Made by a program: the position numbers and the translations under genes. This document shows, piece by piece, positions 37,576 through 45,810 of a DNA stretch of 64,000 nucleotides (positions are counted from its first letter, which is position 1; each line of letters begins with the position of its first letter). Location: contig CAWDWM010000010.1 of assembly GCA_963806015.1 (NCBI GenBank), positions 62,001-126,000 on the forward strand, given 5' to 3'. This DNA is from JAOPZW01 sp963806015 (GTDB lineage: Bacteria > Actinomycetota > Thermoleophilia > Solirubrobacterales > Solirubrobacteraceae). A model generated the notes under the pieces. The model made no database searches. It was not told the DNA's origin and was given only the letters and a program-made list of their open reading frames with translations.

Positions 37576-40500
37576 TCACACGGGCTCCCCGACGAGGATG
37601 CGCCGCTGCAGGCTGACGGTCGCCTCGGAGGGCTCGAGGCCCAGCTCCTCGACGAGCTGCTTGCGGCACTCCAGGAACTGGCGCAGCGCGTGCGCGCGCC
37701 GGCCCGCGCGCGCGTAGGCCAGCATCGCCCGGCGGTGGGCGGACTCGTCGAGCGGATCGAGCTCGACCAGCCGCCGCGCCGCGGCCTGCGCCGCGGGGCG
37801 ATCGTCCTGTGCCTCACAGGCGTCGGTCAGGGCCGAGAGCACGTCGGCGTAGCGGTCGATCAGCCGCTCGCGGAACACCGCCGCCCAGTCGGCGTAGCGC
37901 TCCTCGGCGAGCGGATCGCCGCCCCACAGCTCCGCGGCGCGCTCGAGCTGGCCGCGACGCGATGCGCCCGGCGCCTGCAGCGCGCGCTCGGCCGCGGCGA
38001 GGAAGACGTCGGCGTCGATCATGTCGCGCTCGCCGAGCACCAGGCGATAGGCGCGCCCGCTGCCCTCGAGCACGCTGGGCTCGGCGCCCGGCGGATCGAG
38101 CGCGGCGCGGGCGCACGACACCGCGACCTGCAGGCTGCGCCGCGCGGCGGCCGGCGCGCGGTCGGGCCACAGCGCCTCGAAGAACAGGTCCTCCGGCACC
38201 GGGTGGGGATGCTGGACCAGCAGCATCCGCACGACGCGCTGGGCGATCCGGCGCTGCCAGGCGGCATCGTCGACCGTCCAGCTCCCGCGGCGCACGACGA
38301 AGGGGCCGAGCACGCGAAACGACAGCGGCGGCGGCCGGCGGCGGGTCGCCTCGGCCGCCCCGCGCGCGGCGGCGGCCACCTGCGCATCGGCGTCGGCGGC
38401 GAGCTCGGCCAGGCGGGCGGCGGCCGCGGGGCTGCCGGACGCCGCGGCGGCGACGGCGGCGGCCGCCCGTACGCCGGCCACCGGGTGGCGGGTCAGCGGC
38501 AGGGCGGCCTCGCCGCCGGGGAACGCGCCGGTCACGGCGGCGACCACGGGGCCCGGATCGAGCACGCCGCGCTCGAGCGCCTCCGACAGCAGGGCCTCCA
38601 GGCGCGGCCACTCGCGCCGGACGAGGTGGCGCGCCTGGTCGCCGGCGCGCTCCAGCGCCGCGGCGAGGTCCTGCCAGGCGCCGTCGGCGTCGCCGGAGCC
38701 GTGGCGCAGCCAGGCGCGCAGCGCGAGCAGGCGGGCGGGGGAGACGTGCTCGCCGAGGTCGGCCAGCGTGCGGTCGACGAGCTCGCGCGCGCGACCGGCG
38801 AGGCCCGCCTCGGCCAGCGGCGGCACCAGCCACGCGACCCCGCGGGCGCGCTCGTAGTCCGGCGCGGCGGCCAGCGCGGCCACGGCGCGCTCGGCCGCGG
38901 CGCCGGCGGCCGCCGGCTCGCCGCGAGCCACCGCGATGCACGCGCGGGCGATGTCGAGGTCGGCGCGCCACCAGGAGCGCACGACGGCGGCCTCGGCGCG
39001 CTCGATCTCCGCTGTCGCCTCGCCGAGCAGCCCGCGCCGCGCGAGCAGGTTCGCGCGCCGCGCGCACACGAGGCTGACCACGAAGCCGCCCAGCGCCGTG
39101 CGGCGGACCTCGGCCTCGCAGGCGTCGCCGGCGGCCAGCGCCGCCTCCTCCTCGCCGCGCTCCTCGAGGACCTGGGCGCGGTAGGCCAGCGGATAGGCGA
39201 GCGACATCAACGGATCCTCGCGCGGGAAGTCGCGCAGGTCGTCGTCCACGGCGGCGAGCGCGTCGTCCAGCCGGCCGGCGGGGAGGTGGACGAAGAGCCC
39301 CTGCCAGGCGCAGCGCGCGGCCCACACCGCGCCGTCGGGGTGCGCGAAGACACGCGCGGCCAGCGCCTGGGCCTCGACGATCCGCCCGAGCTGGGCGAGG
39401 GCGACGGCGGCGACGAGCGCGGTGGCCGGCGCGGTCGGCAGCCCGGCCGCGGCCGGCTCGTCGAAGCCCTCGGCCAGGCTGATGACGGACTCCGGCGAGC
39501 CCGACCAGATCAACGCGTCGACGAGCAGGAAGCGCGCCAGCCATTCCAGGGCCGCGTCCTTGCGAGCGGCGAAGCCGTCGACGGCGGCACGGAGCAGCGC
39601 GATCGCGCGGGTGGGCTCGGTGCCCGCGGCGTTGACGGTGCTGCCCTCGAGCAACGCCAGCTCGGGCCGCGCGCGCTCGCTGTCGGGCAGCCGTGCGAGC
39701 CAGCCCAGCACGCGCTCGGGGGCGGTTCGCGTCAGCGTCGCGCCGGCGGCGGCGATCGCCCCGGCGGCCTGCGCCGGCTCGCCCGCGGCGAACCAGTGCT
39801 CGATCGCGTCGGCCGGGCGCCCGGCCTGCTGCAGCGCGGCGGCCAGGCGGGCGTGCAGGGCCGCGCGGCCGTCGCCGCGCTCCTCGCCGCGGCGCAGCAG
39901 CAGCGCGCGGAAGAGCGGGTGGTAGCGCATCGCGCCGGGCGCCGCGCCCGCCGTACCCAGGAACAGCCCGCGGTCGCGGACCTCGGCCACGAAGCCGTCG
40001 GGGAGCGCGAGGGCGCCGAGCGTGAGCGCGTCGAGCTCCGCGGGCAGCGCGGACTGCTCCAGGTGCTCGGTGAGCTCCGCGGGCAGCATGTCGAGGACCT
40101 CTTCGGCCAGGAAGGAGAAGGCGCGCCCGTCGGCGGCCAGCGCGCGGCCGTCGAGCGCGGCGCCGCCGGCGATGGCGGCGGCGGCCACGCCCAGCGCCCA
40201 GCCCTCGGTCGCCTCGAGGACGGCGTCGACCTCGTCGGGGTGGGGCTCGCTGCCGCGGCGCGCGTGCAGCAGCTCGGCGCATTCGCGCGCGTCGAAGACC
40301 AGATCGGCGGTCGCCACGACCGTCAGCCGCCCCGCGGCCTCCAGGCGCGCGGCGCGCACGGGCAGTTCGGTGCGGGTGGCCACCGCGACGCGTATGGCGC
40401 CGTCGGCCGCCAGCAGCTCGGCCACCAGCGCGCACGCGGCCGGCGAGGTGCGCACGTTCTCGGCATCGTCGAGCACCAGCACGAGCGGCTCCACGAGCAG

Positions 40501-40830
40501 CTCGGCGAGGCCGCCGGAGACCTGGGCCGCCAGCGCGCGGGGGTCGACCCGCTGGCCGGGCATGACCAGGCGCTCACCGAGCACGTCGACCGCGCCGGGC
40601 ATCGCATGCTCCAGGGCGGCCAGGATCCGGGTCATGAGGGTCCCCGCGTCGTCGCCCTCGGCGCACCGGACCCAGGCCCCTGTAAGACCGCTGCGCTGGA
40701 CCGCGGCCTCGAGCGCGGTGGTCTTGCCGAACCCCGCCCCGGCCACCACGAGCAGCGATGCCCGGCCGAGGGCGTCGGCCAGCCGTTGCTCGAGCGCATC
40801 CCGTGCGATCCTGGCGGCCGTGCCTGGCAC
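37576..40830 (-). CDS. Giant STAND ATPase / BTAD transcriptional regulator
   Basis: A 1084-residue regulator. The N-terminal P-loop NTPase has Walker A VVAGAGFGKTTALEAA and Walker B LVLVLDDAENV, as in MalT-type STAND proteins, with ATEGWALGV as the following sensor region. About 450 residues of alpha-helical TPR-like repeats follow, then a HEAT-like Ala-rich stretch (near 790-830). A C-terminal winged helix (SFRVLGPFVVRRGSWTVDDA, near 832) and a BTAD domain to the end (ALRQFLECRKQLVEELGLEP) complete it. In classic SARPs the winged helix and BTAD are N-terminal, so the order here is inverted. It is divergent from uvrB. Target genes unknown. Confidence 0.88.
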   Translation of the reverse strand: MPGTAARIARDALEQRLADALGRASLLVVAGAGFGKTTALEAAVQRSGLTGAWVRCAEGDDAGTLMTRILAALEHAMPGAVDVLGERLVMPGQRVDPRALAAQVSGGLAELLVEPLVLVLDDAENVRTSPAACALVAELLAADGAIRVAVATRTELPVRAARLEAAGRLTVVATADLVFDARECAELLHARRGSEPHPDEVDAVLEATEGWALGVAAAAIAGGAALDGRALAADGRAFSFLAEEVLDMLPAELTEHLEQSALPAELDALTLGALALPDGFVAEVRDRGLFLGTAGAAPGAMRYHPLFRALLLRRGEERGDGRAALHARLAAALQQAGRPADAIEHWFAAGEPAQAAGAIAAAGATLTRTAPERVLGWLARLPDSERARPELALLEGSTVNAAGTEPTRAIALLRAAVDGFAARKDAALEWLARFLLVDALIWSGSPESVISLAEGFDEPAAAGLPTAPATALVAAVALAQLGRIVEAQALAARVFAHPDGAVWAARCAWQGLFVHLPAGRLDDALAAVDDDLRDFPREDPLMSLAYPLAYRAQVLEERGEEEAALAAGDACEAEVRRTALGGFVVSLVCARRANLLARRGLLGEATAEIERAEAAVVRSWWRADLDIARACIAVARGEPAAAGAAAERAVAALAAAPDYERARGVAWLVPPLAEAGLAGRARELVDRTLADLGEHVSPARLLALRAWLRHGSGDADGAWQDLAAALERAGDQARHLVRREWPRLEALLSEALERGVLDPGPVVAAVTGAFPGGEAALPLTRHPVAGVRAAAAVAAAASGSPAAAARLAELAADADAQVAAAARGAAEATRRRPPPLSFRVLGPFVVRRGSWTVDDAAWQRRIAQRVVRMLLVQHPHPVPEDLFFEALWPDRAPAAARRSLQVAVSCARAALDPPGAEPSVLEGSGRAYRLVLGERDMIDADVFLAAAERALQAPGASRRGQLERAAELWGGDPLAEERYADWAAVFRERLIDRYADVLSALTDACEAQDDRPAAQAAARRLVELDPLDESAHRRAMLAYARAGRRAHALRQFLECRKQLVEELGLEPSEATVSLQRRILVGEPV

Positions 40831-40879
40831 GGGCGCAGTATCTAGTCCGTCCGGGCGGCACGCTACCGTCTAAAGGTTC

Positions 40880-42904
40880 GTGCCCGAATTTCGTCTAGAT
40901 CCCATCTTCACCCCCGCCGCCGATCAGCCCAAGGCGATCGACGGCATCGCCGAGGGCGTCAACGCCGGCGAGCCCTTCATCACCCTGCTGGGCGCCACCG
41001 GCACCGGCAAGACGATGACCATGGCGGGGGTCATCGAGCGCGTGCAGAAGCCGACGCTCGTGCTCGCCCACAACAAGACGCTGGCCGCGCAGCTGTGCAA
41101 CGAGTTCCGCACCTTCTTCCCCGACAACGCGGTCGAGTACTTCGTCTCCTACTACGACTACTACCAGCCCGAGGCCTACGTCCCGTCCAAGGACCTCTAC
41201 ATCGAGAAGGACTCGGCCATCAACCAGGAGGTCGACCGCCTGCGCCACGCGGCCACCGCGGCGCTCTTCGCCCGTCGCGACGTGATCATCGTGGCCAGCG
41301 TCTCGGCCATCTTCGGCCTGGGCTCGCCGACGACCTACGACGACAACCTGCAGGTCCTGCGCAAGGGCGACGAGATCGACCGCGACAAGCTGCTGCGCAA
41401 GCTCGTCTCGATCCAGTACACCCGCAACGACACCGCACTGGGCCGCGGCAACTTCCGCGTCCGCGGCGAGGCGCTGGAGATCTTCCCCGCCTACGCCGAG
41501 TCCGCCTATCGCGCCACGCTGTTCGGCGACGAGATCGAGCGCCTGCAGCACTTCGACCCGCTGACCGGCGAGCTCATCGAGGACGACCTCGAGCACGTCG
41601 CCGTCTGGCCGGCGACGCACTACAACGTGCGCGAGGGGACGGTCGAGTCCGCGGTCGAGGAGATCGCCCGCGAGCTCAACGCGCGCTGCACCGAGCTCGA
41701 GGCCGAGGGCAAGCTGCTGGAGAGCCATCGCCTGCGCCAGCGCACGCAGTACGACATGGAGATGCTGCGCGAGATGGGCTTCTGCAACGGCATCGAGAAC
41801 TACTCGCGCATCCTCGACGGGCGCAATCCCGGCGATCGGCCCTACTGCCTGCTCGACTACTACCCCGACGACTTCCTGTGCTTCATCGACGAGTCCCACC
41901 AGACCGTCCCGCAGATCGGCGGCATGCACGAGGGCGACCGCTCGCGTAAGCAGACCCTCGTCGACTACGGCTTCCGCCTGCCCAGCGCGCTGGACAACCG
42001 CCCGCAGACCTTCGACGAGTTCCTCTCGATCACCCCGCAGATGGTCTTCGTGTCGGCGACCCCGGGCGACTACGAGCGCTCCCACGCGCCGCGCATCGTC
42101 GAGCAGATCGTGCGCCCGACCGGCGTCGTCGATCCGCAGGTCGAGGTGCGCGAGACGCGCAACCAGATCGACGACCTGATGAACGAGTGCCGCCTGCGCG
42201 TGGAGCGCAACGAGCGCGTGCTCGTGACGACGCTGACCAAGAAGATGAGCGAGGACCTCACCGACTACCTGCTGGAGATGGGCTTCAAGGTCCGCTACCT
42301 GCACTCCGAGGTCGACACGCTGGAGCGCATCCAGATCATCCGCGACCTGCGCCTGGGCGAGTACGACGTGCTCGTGGGCGTCAACCTCCTGCGCGAGGGC
42401 CTCGATCTGCCCGAGGTCTCGCTGGTGGCGATCCTCGACGCCGACAAGGAGGGCTTCCTGCGCGGCGAGACGTCGCTCATCCAGACCATCGGGCGCGCGG
42501 CGCGCAACATCGAGGGCACCGTGCTCATGTACGCCGACAAGGAGACCGCGGCCATGCGCGCGGCCATCGGCGAGACCGACCGCCGGCGCGCGATCCAGCT
42601 CGCCTACAACGAGGAGCACGGGATCACGGCGGCCACGATCGTCAAGGGCATCAGCGACATCGCCGAGTTCCTGCAGTCGGAGGGCAAGACCCCGAAGGGC
42701 CGCCGGCGCTCGGAGCGCCGCCGGGCCAAGGCGCAGGACATGTCGCTCAGCGAGATCGAGAAGACGATCATCGAGCTCGAGGAGGAGATGCTCGCCGCGG
42801 CCGACGACCTGCGCTTCGAGTACGCGGCCCGCCTGCGCGACGAGATCCGCGAGCTGCGGCGCGAGCTGATGGCGATGCGGGAGTACGAGGCGCCGGCGTC
42901 CTAG
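40880..42904 (+). CDS. uvrB: Excinuclease ABC subunit B
   Basis: A 674-residue nucleotide-excision-repair helicase. Walker A GATGTGKT is at residues 38-45. The DNA-clamping beta-hairpin region is YDYYQPEAYVPSKDLYIEKD. DEXX-box DESHQTVPQ, motif V/VI segments LLREGLDLPEVSLV and TIGRAARN, and a C-terminal UVR domain for UvrC/UvrA contact (IELEEEMLAAADDLRFEYAA) are all present. The start is a GTG at 40880 with little leader. It is 49 bp from the divergent regulator start. No clear SOS box was seen in that gap. uvrB near rpsA and coaE matches actinobacterial order, though several genes are interposed here. Confidence 0.97.
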   Translation: MPEFRLDPIFTPAADQPKAIDGIAEGVNAGEPFITLLGATGTGKTMTMAGVIERVQKPTLVLAHNKTLAAQLCNEFRTFFPDNAVEYFVSYYDYYQPEAYVPSKDLYIEKDSAINQEVDRLRHAATAALFARRDVIIVASVSAIFGLGSPTTYDDNLQVLRKGDEIDRDKLLRKLVSIQYTRNDTALGRGNFRVRGEALEIFPAYAESAYRATLFGDEIERLQHFDPLTGELIEDDLEHVAVWPATHYNVREGTVESAVEEIARELNARCTELEAEGKLLESHRLRQRTQYDMEMLREMGFCNGIENYSRILDGRNPGDRPYCLLDYYPDDFLCFIDESHQTVPQIGGMHEGDRSRKQTLVDYGFRLPSALDNRPQTFDEFLSITPQMVFVSATPGDYERSHAPRIVEQIVRPTGVVDPQVEVRETRNQIDDLMNECRLRVERNERVLVTTLTKKMSEDLTDYLLEMGFKVRYLHSEVDTLERIQIIRDLRLGEYDVLVGVNLLREGLDLPEVSLVAILDADKEGFLRGETSLIQTIGRAARNIEGTVLMYADKETAAMRAAIGETDRRRAIQLAYNEEHGITAATIVKGISDIAEFLQSEGKTPKGRRRSERRRAKAQDMSLSEIEKTIIELEEEMLAAADDLRFEYAARLRDEIRELRRELMAMREYEAPAS

Positions 42905-42915
42905 CCGGCGCTACC

Positions 42916-43221
42916 TCAGCGCAGCGTGAAGTCCCGGCGCATGCCCTTCTGGTAGTGGCCCGGGATCCCGCAGATGAGCACGTAGTGACCCGGGCGCAGG
43001 TTCGGGACGACGATGATGCGCTTGTGCTCGCCGGGCTGCAGCGGCGCCGCGCCCTTCCAGCCGTGGTGGCTGACCTCGCCGTTCGCGACGGGCAGCTTCT
43101 TCGCCGTCCGCGCCGTCTTGACGATGACGAACTCGTGAGCCACCTTGCCCGTGTTGCGCACATCGAAGGCGAAGTAGCCGCGATTGTGGGCATGGTCGAG
43201 GCGAATCCGGTACTCGCTCAT
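42916..43221 (-). CDS. Cupredoxin-like copper-binding protein, short N-terminus
   Basis: About 101 residues forming a plastocyanin/azurin-type beta sandwich: FAFDVRNTGKVAHEFVIVKT supplies the first histidine, and GHYVLICGIPGHYQKGM the Cys, His and Met ligands of a type 1 copper site. The start is uncertain: ATG at 43221 or GTG at 43227/43233. None gives a signal peptide, although such proteins are normally exported, and the gene upstream leaves no room for one. It follows the glutamic peptidase gene on the same strand and could be co-expressed with it. Confidence 0.75.
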   Translation of the reverse strand: MSEYRIRLDHAHNRGYFAFDVRNTGKVAHEFVIVKTARTAKKLPVANGEVSHHGWKGAAPLQPGEHKRIIVVPNLRPGHYVLICGIPGHYQKGMRRDFTLR

Positions 43222-43286
43222 CCTCACCTTCACCAGTTCGATGGAGGGGGCGCCGCCGAGCGCCGCCGACGGCGCGCCGCCCCCTG

Positions 43287-44084
43287 TCAGGCGGCCGGCG
43301 TCTGAGCGCCCGTCTGCTGCAGGGTCACCGTGAAGGCGTCGCCGCCCGGCGAGAGGCCCACGGGGGTCGCGTCGACCGACGCGACGTCGGAACCGAAGCG
43401 CATGGTCCGCGCGCGGCGGTGCGGGGACAGCGTGATGGCCACGTTCGACCACGCCGGGTCGGAGATCGTCCCGGTGTGGCCGGTCGCGCTCGTGGCCTTG
43501 AGGTTGGCGAAGGTCGTCGCCTTGAACGCGGCGAGGGGCAACGCCTGGCAGCCGCCGTTGTCGCCGCACGCCGACGGGGCCTCGACGACCCACTCGGCCG
43601 AGCTGACGTCGACCTGCGCGACCTGCAGTTGGGTGGCGAACGACGTGCCGCGCGTGTGGTTGGCGAGGAAGAGCTTCACCGTGTGGCCCGAGACGGTCAC
43701 GCTGGCCGAGATCATGTCGCCGGGGCGGATGGTGAGCTTCAGCTGGACGGGCGCGGCGGGCACCAGCTCATACCACGCGGAGTAGTAGCCCTTGCCGCCG
43801 GCGCAATCGGCCTCGGTGCCGATCTGCTCGAGCGCGGACGCGGTCGTGTGCAGGCCGCCGAGGCCCAGCCATGCGGCGGAGTAGCGCCGCCCGCCCGCGC
43901 TGCAGCTCACGGCCGGCGCGACCCACGTGGCGCTCACGCGCCCGAAGCGCGTGCCTGGCTTGCTCACCGCGTACCCGGCCCAGTTCGTGCTGGTGGTCGC
44001 CCAGCTCGCGGCCTGTGACGCCGCCGGCGCCGCGAGGACGAGCACCACGACGATGGCAAGGAGGACGCTGCGGCGAGCGGGCAC
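43287..44084 (-). CDS. Peptidase G1 (eqolisin) family glutamic endopeptidase
   Basis: A 265-residue secreted protein. Residues 1-26 are a signal peptide (LLAIVVVLVLAAPAASQA). The mature part begins with TSTNWAGYAV, then the strand AAWLGLGG, LEQIGTEADC with Gln87, SAWYELVPA and AEWVVEAPS with Glu168. Gln and Glu about 81 residues apart match the Gln53/Glu136 dyad of scytalidoglutamic peptidase, so an acid-active protease is likely. The family is best known from fungi and is scattered in bacteria. Four cysteines suggest disulfides. Divergent from mutY across about 95 bp. Confidence 0.85.
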   Translation of the reverse strand: MPARRSVLLAIVVVLVLAAPAASQAASWATTSTNWAGYAVSKPGTRFGRVSATWVAPAVSCSAGGRRYSAAWLGLGGLHTTASALEQIGTEADCAGGKGYYSAWYELVPAAPVQLKLTIRPGDMISASVTVSGHTVKLFLANHTRGTSFATQLQVAQVDVSSAEWVVEAPSACGDNGGCQALPLAAFKATTFANLKATSATGHTGTISDPAWSNVAITLSPHRRARTMRFGSDVASVDATPVGLSPGGDAFTVTLQQTGAQTPAA

Positions 44085-44178
44085 GGCTCCAGGATGACCC
44101 CTGCACCCAAGAACGGCCTAAGAGGTTGCTGAGAACGGTGCGTGCGCCACGCCCGACGGTGCGCTGTACTTCGCCGCC

Positions 44179-44934
44179 ATGACCGCCGATCGGACCTCGC
44201 GGCTGCTGCGCTGGTACGAGCGCGAGCGCCGCGACCTGCCGTGGCGGCGCACGCGCGACCCCTACGCGATCCTCGTCTCGGAGGTCATGCTGCAGCAGAC
44301 GCAGGTCGCGCGGGTGCTTCCGCGCTACGAGGCGTGGCTGGCGCGCTGGCCCACCGCCGAGGCACTGGCGGCGGCGCCGCTGGAGGACGTGCTGCGCGAG
44401 TGGGTGGGCCTGGGCTACAACCGCCGCGCGGTGCGCCTGTGGGAGGCGGCGCGGGTGGTGGCGCGCGACGGGTGGCCGGCGCGCCTGCAGGAGCTGCCGG
44501 GCGTCGGCCCCTACACCGCCGCCGCGGTCGGCTCGTTCGCCTTCGGCCGCCACGAGGTCGCGCTGGACACCAACGCCCGGCGGCTCTTCGCGCGGCTGGG
44601 GACGGCGCTCGTCCCGCCGCCGGGGCGCGCGGCGGACTTCAACCAGGCGACGATGGAGCTCGGGGCGACGCTGTGCACGGCGCGCGCGCCGCGCTGCGAC
44701 GCGTGCCCGCTGGCCACCGACTGCGACGGCCCCGAGCCGCCGGCCCCGCGTCGGCGTGCGCGCGAGCGCTTCGAGGAGTCCAACCGCTGGGTCCGCGGCC
44801 GCGTGGTGGCGGCGCTGGCGGCGGGCGAGGGACTGCCGCGCGGCATCGCTCCCGAGCGCCTGGCGCCCGCGCTGCAGGGCCTCTTGCGCGACGGTCTGAT
44901 CCGGCAGGTGGCGGGCGGCTACGCGCTAGGCTGA
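44179..44934 (+). CDS. mutY: A/G-specific adenine glycosylase, short form
   Basis: A 251-residue DNA glycosylase that removes A opposite 8-oxoG. Glu35 in SEVMLQQTQV is the catalytic acid. LPGVGPYTAAAV is the helix-hairpin-helix and Asp130 in VALDTNARR the second catalytic residue. The 4Fe-4S ligands are Cys166, Cys173, Cys176 and Cys182 (C-x6-C-x2-C-x5-C). It lacks the C-terminal NUDIX-like domain that recognises 8-oxoG in E. coli MutY (about 350 residues); short forms occur in actinobacteria. The last 55 residues are not obviously that domain. Confidence 0.9.
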   Translation: MTADRTSRLLRWYERERRDLPWRRTRDPYAILVSEVMLQQTQVARVLPRYEAWLARWPTAEALAAAPLEDVLREWVGLGYNRRAVRLWEAARVVARDGWPARLQELPGVGPYTAAAVGSFAFGRHEVALDTNARRLFARLGTALVPPPGRAADFNQATMELGATLCTARAPRCDACPLATDCDGPEPPAPRRRARERFEESNRWVRGRVVAALAAGEGLPRGIAPERLAPALQGLLRDGLIRQVAGGYALG

Positions 44935-44941
44935 GCCGACC

Positions 44942-45571
44942 GTGGCCCTCGACCGCCAGAGCATCATGCGGACCGACTTTCCCAGCAATCGCCGGGGCTA
45001 CGACCCGGCCGCGGTCGACGCCCATCTGGACCGGATCGCCGACGAGGTCGAGGAGCTGCGCCGGCAGGCCGCCGTGCCCGCCCCGCTGTCCGCGCAGGCC
45101 GGCGATCAGGTCAAGGCGATCGTCGAGGCGGCCGAGCGCGGAGCGCAGGAGATCCGCGACGCGGCGCACGCCGACGCGCGCGAGCACGTGGCGCGGGTGA
45201 CCGCGGCGGCCGACACTCTGCGCGCGCGCATCGAGCAGATGGAGCGCGACATCACGCAGCTCGTCATCGATCTGCGCACGGGCGCCGAGCGCCTGCGCGG
45301 CGACCTCGACGGCCTGCAGGCGGGCACGGACGCGCTGGCGGAGGTGCGCCACGAGGCGCCACCCGAGGTGGAACCCGCTTCCGCGCCGGAACCCGCGCCC
45401 GCTGTTGAGGAGCCGAAGAACGGCGACAGCGCGGCGGCGCGCATCGTCGCTCTCGACATGGCTCTGTCGGGCACGCCGCGCGAGGACACCGACCGGTATC
45501 TCGCCGAGAACTACGACGTGCCGGACCGCGCCGCGCTGCTCGACGAGGTCTACGCGGCGGCTGGGGGTTAG
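44942..45571 (+). CDS. DivIVA-like coiled-coil protein
   Basis: A 209-residue protein with a GTG start. The N-terminal RTDFPSNRRGYDPAAVDAHLD is the DivIVA/GpsB-type membrane-curvature domain motif (the F-x-x-x-x-x-G-Y-D-x-x-x-V pattern). A long coiled coil follows to about residue 130, then a Pro/Ala/Glu linker and a C-terminal helical region (ALDMALSGTPREDTDRYLAE). It probably localises to cell poles or division sites and recruits partners. It starts 7 bp after mutY. The long inverted-repeat element follows. Confidence 0.8.
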   Translation: MALDRQSIMRTDFPSNRRGYDPAAVDAHLDRIADEVEELRRQAAVPAPLSAQAGDQVKAIVEAAERGAQEIRDAAHADAREHVARVTAAADTLRARIEQMERDITQLVIDLRTGAERLRGDLDGLQAGTDALAEVRHEAPPEVEPASAPEPAPAVEEPKNGDSAAARIVALDMALSGTPREDTDRYLAENYDVPDRAALLDEVYAAAGG

Positions 45572-45579
45572 CGCGCCGG

Positions 45580-45810
45580 TTCTGCCGCGCGTCGTTTGCG
45601 GCACGGCGCGGCGCTTACTGCCGCATCGAGGGGAGGGTGCCCCGGCGACGGGACGACCGGGGAGTCTGTCGGGTATATGCCGACAAACTCCCCGATCGTC
45701 CTTCGACGAGCGGCAACGCGCCAGGGGCGCCGCCCGCGCCCCGACCGCAACTGACTCCTTCCCTCGATGCGGCAGTGAACGCCGCGAAAAGCCGCAAGCG
45801 CAGCGCGGAG
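45580..45810. repeat. Long inverted-repeat (MITE-like) element
   Basis: The outer arms at 45607-45636 and 45757-45786 are 30 bp each with three mismatches, including a perfect 16-bp core (ACTGCCGCATCGAGGG). Weaker symmetry extends another 25 bp outward. A second nested palindrome, 45651-45672 against 45680-45701 (22 bp, two mismatches, centre GTATAT), fills the middle. The whole spacer between the DivIVA-like gene and the amidohydrolase is this structure. No coding capacity; a relative is found at 8.96 kb. Confidence 0.78.

Noticed and set aside
40831..40879. An SOS box controlling uvrB.
   Set aside because: No sequence resembling the actinobacterial LexA site CGAAC-N4-GTTCG is present in the 49-bp gap.
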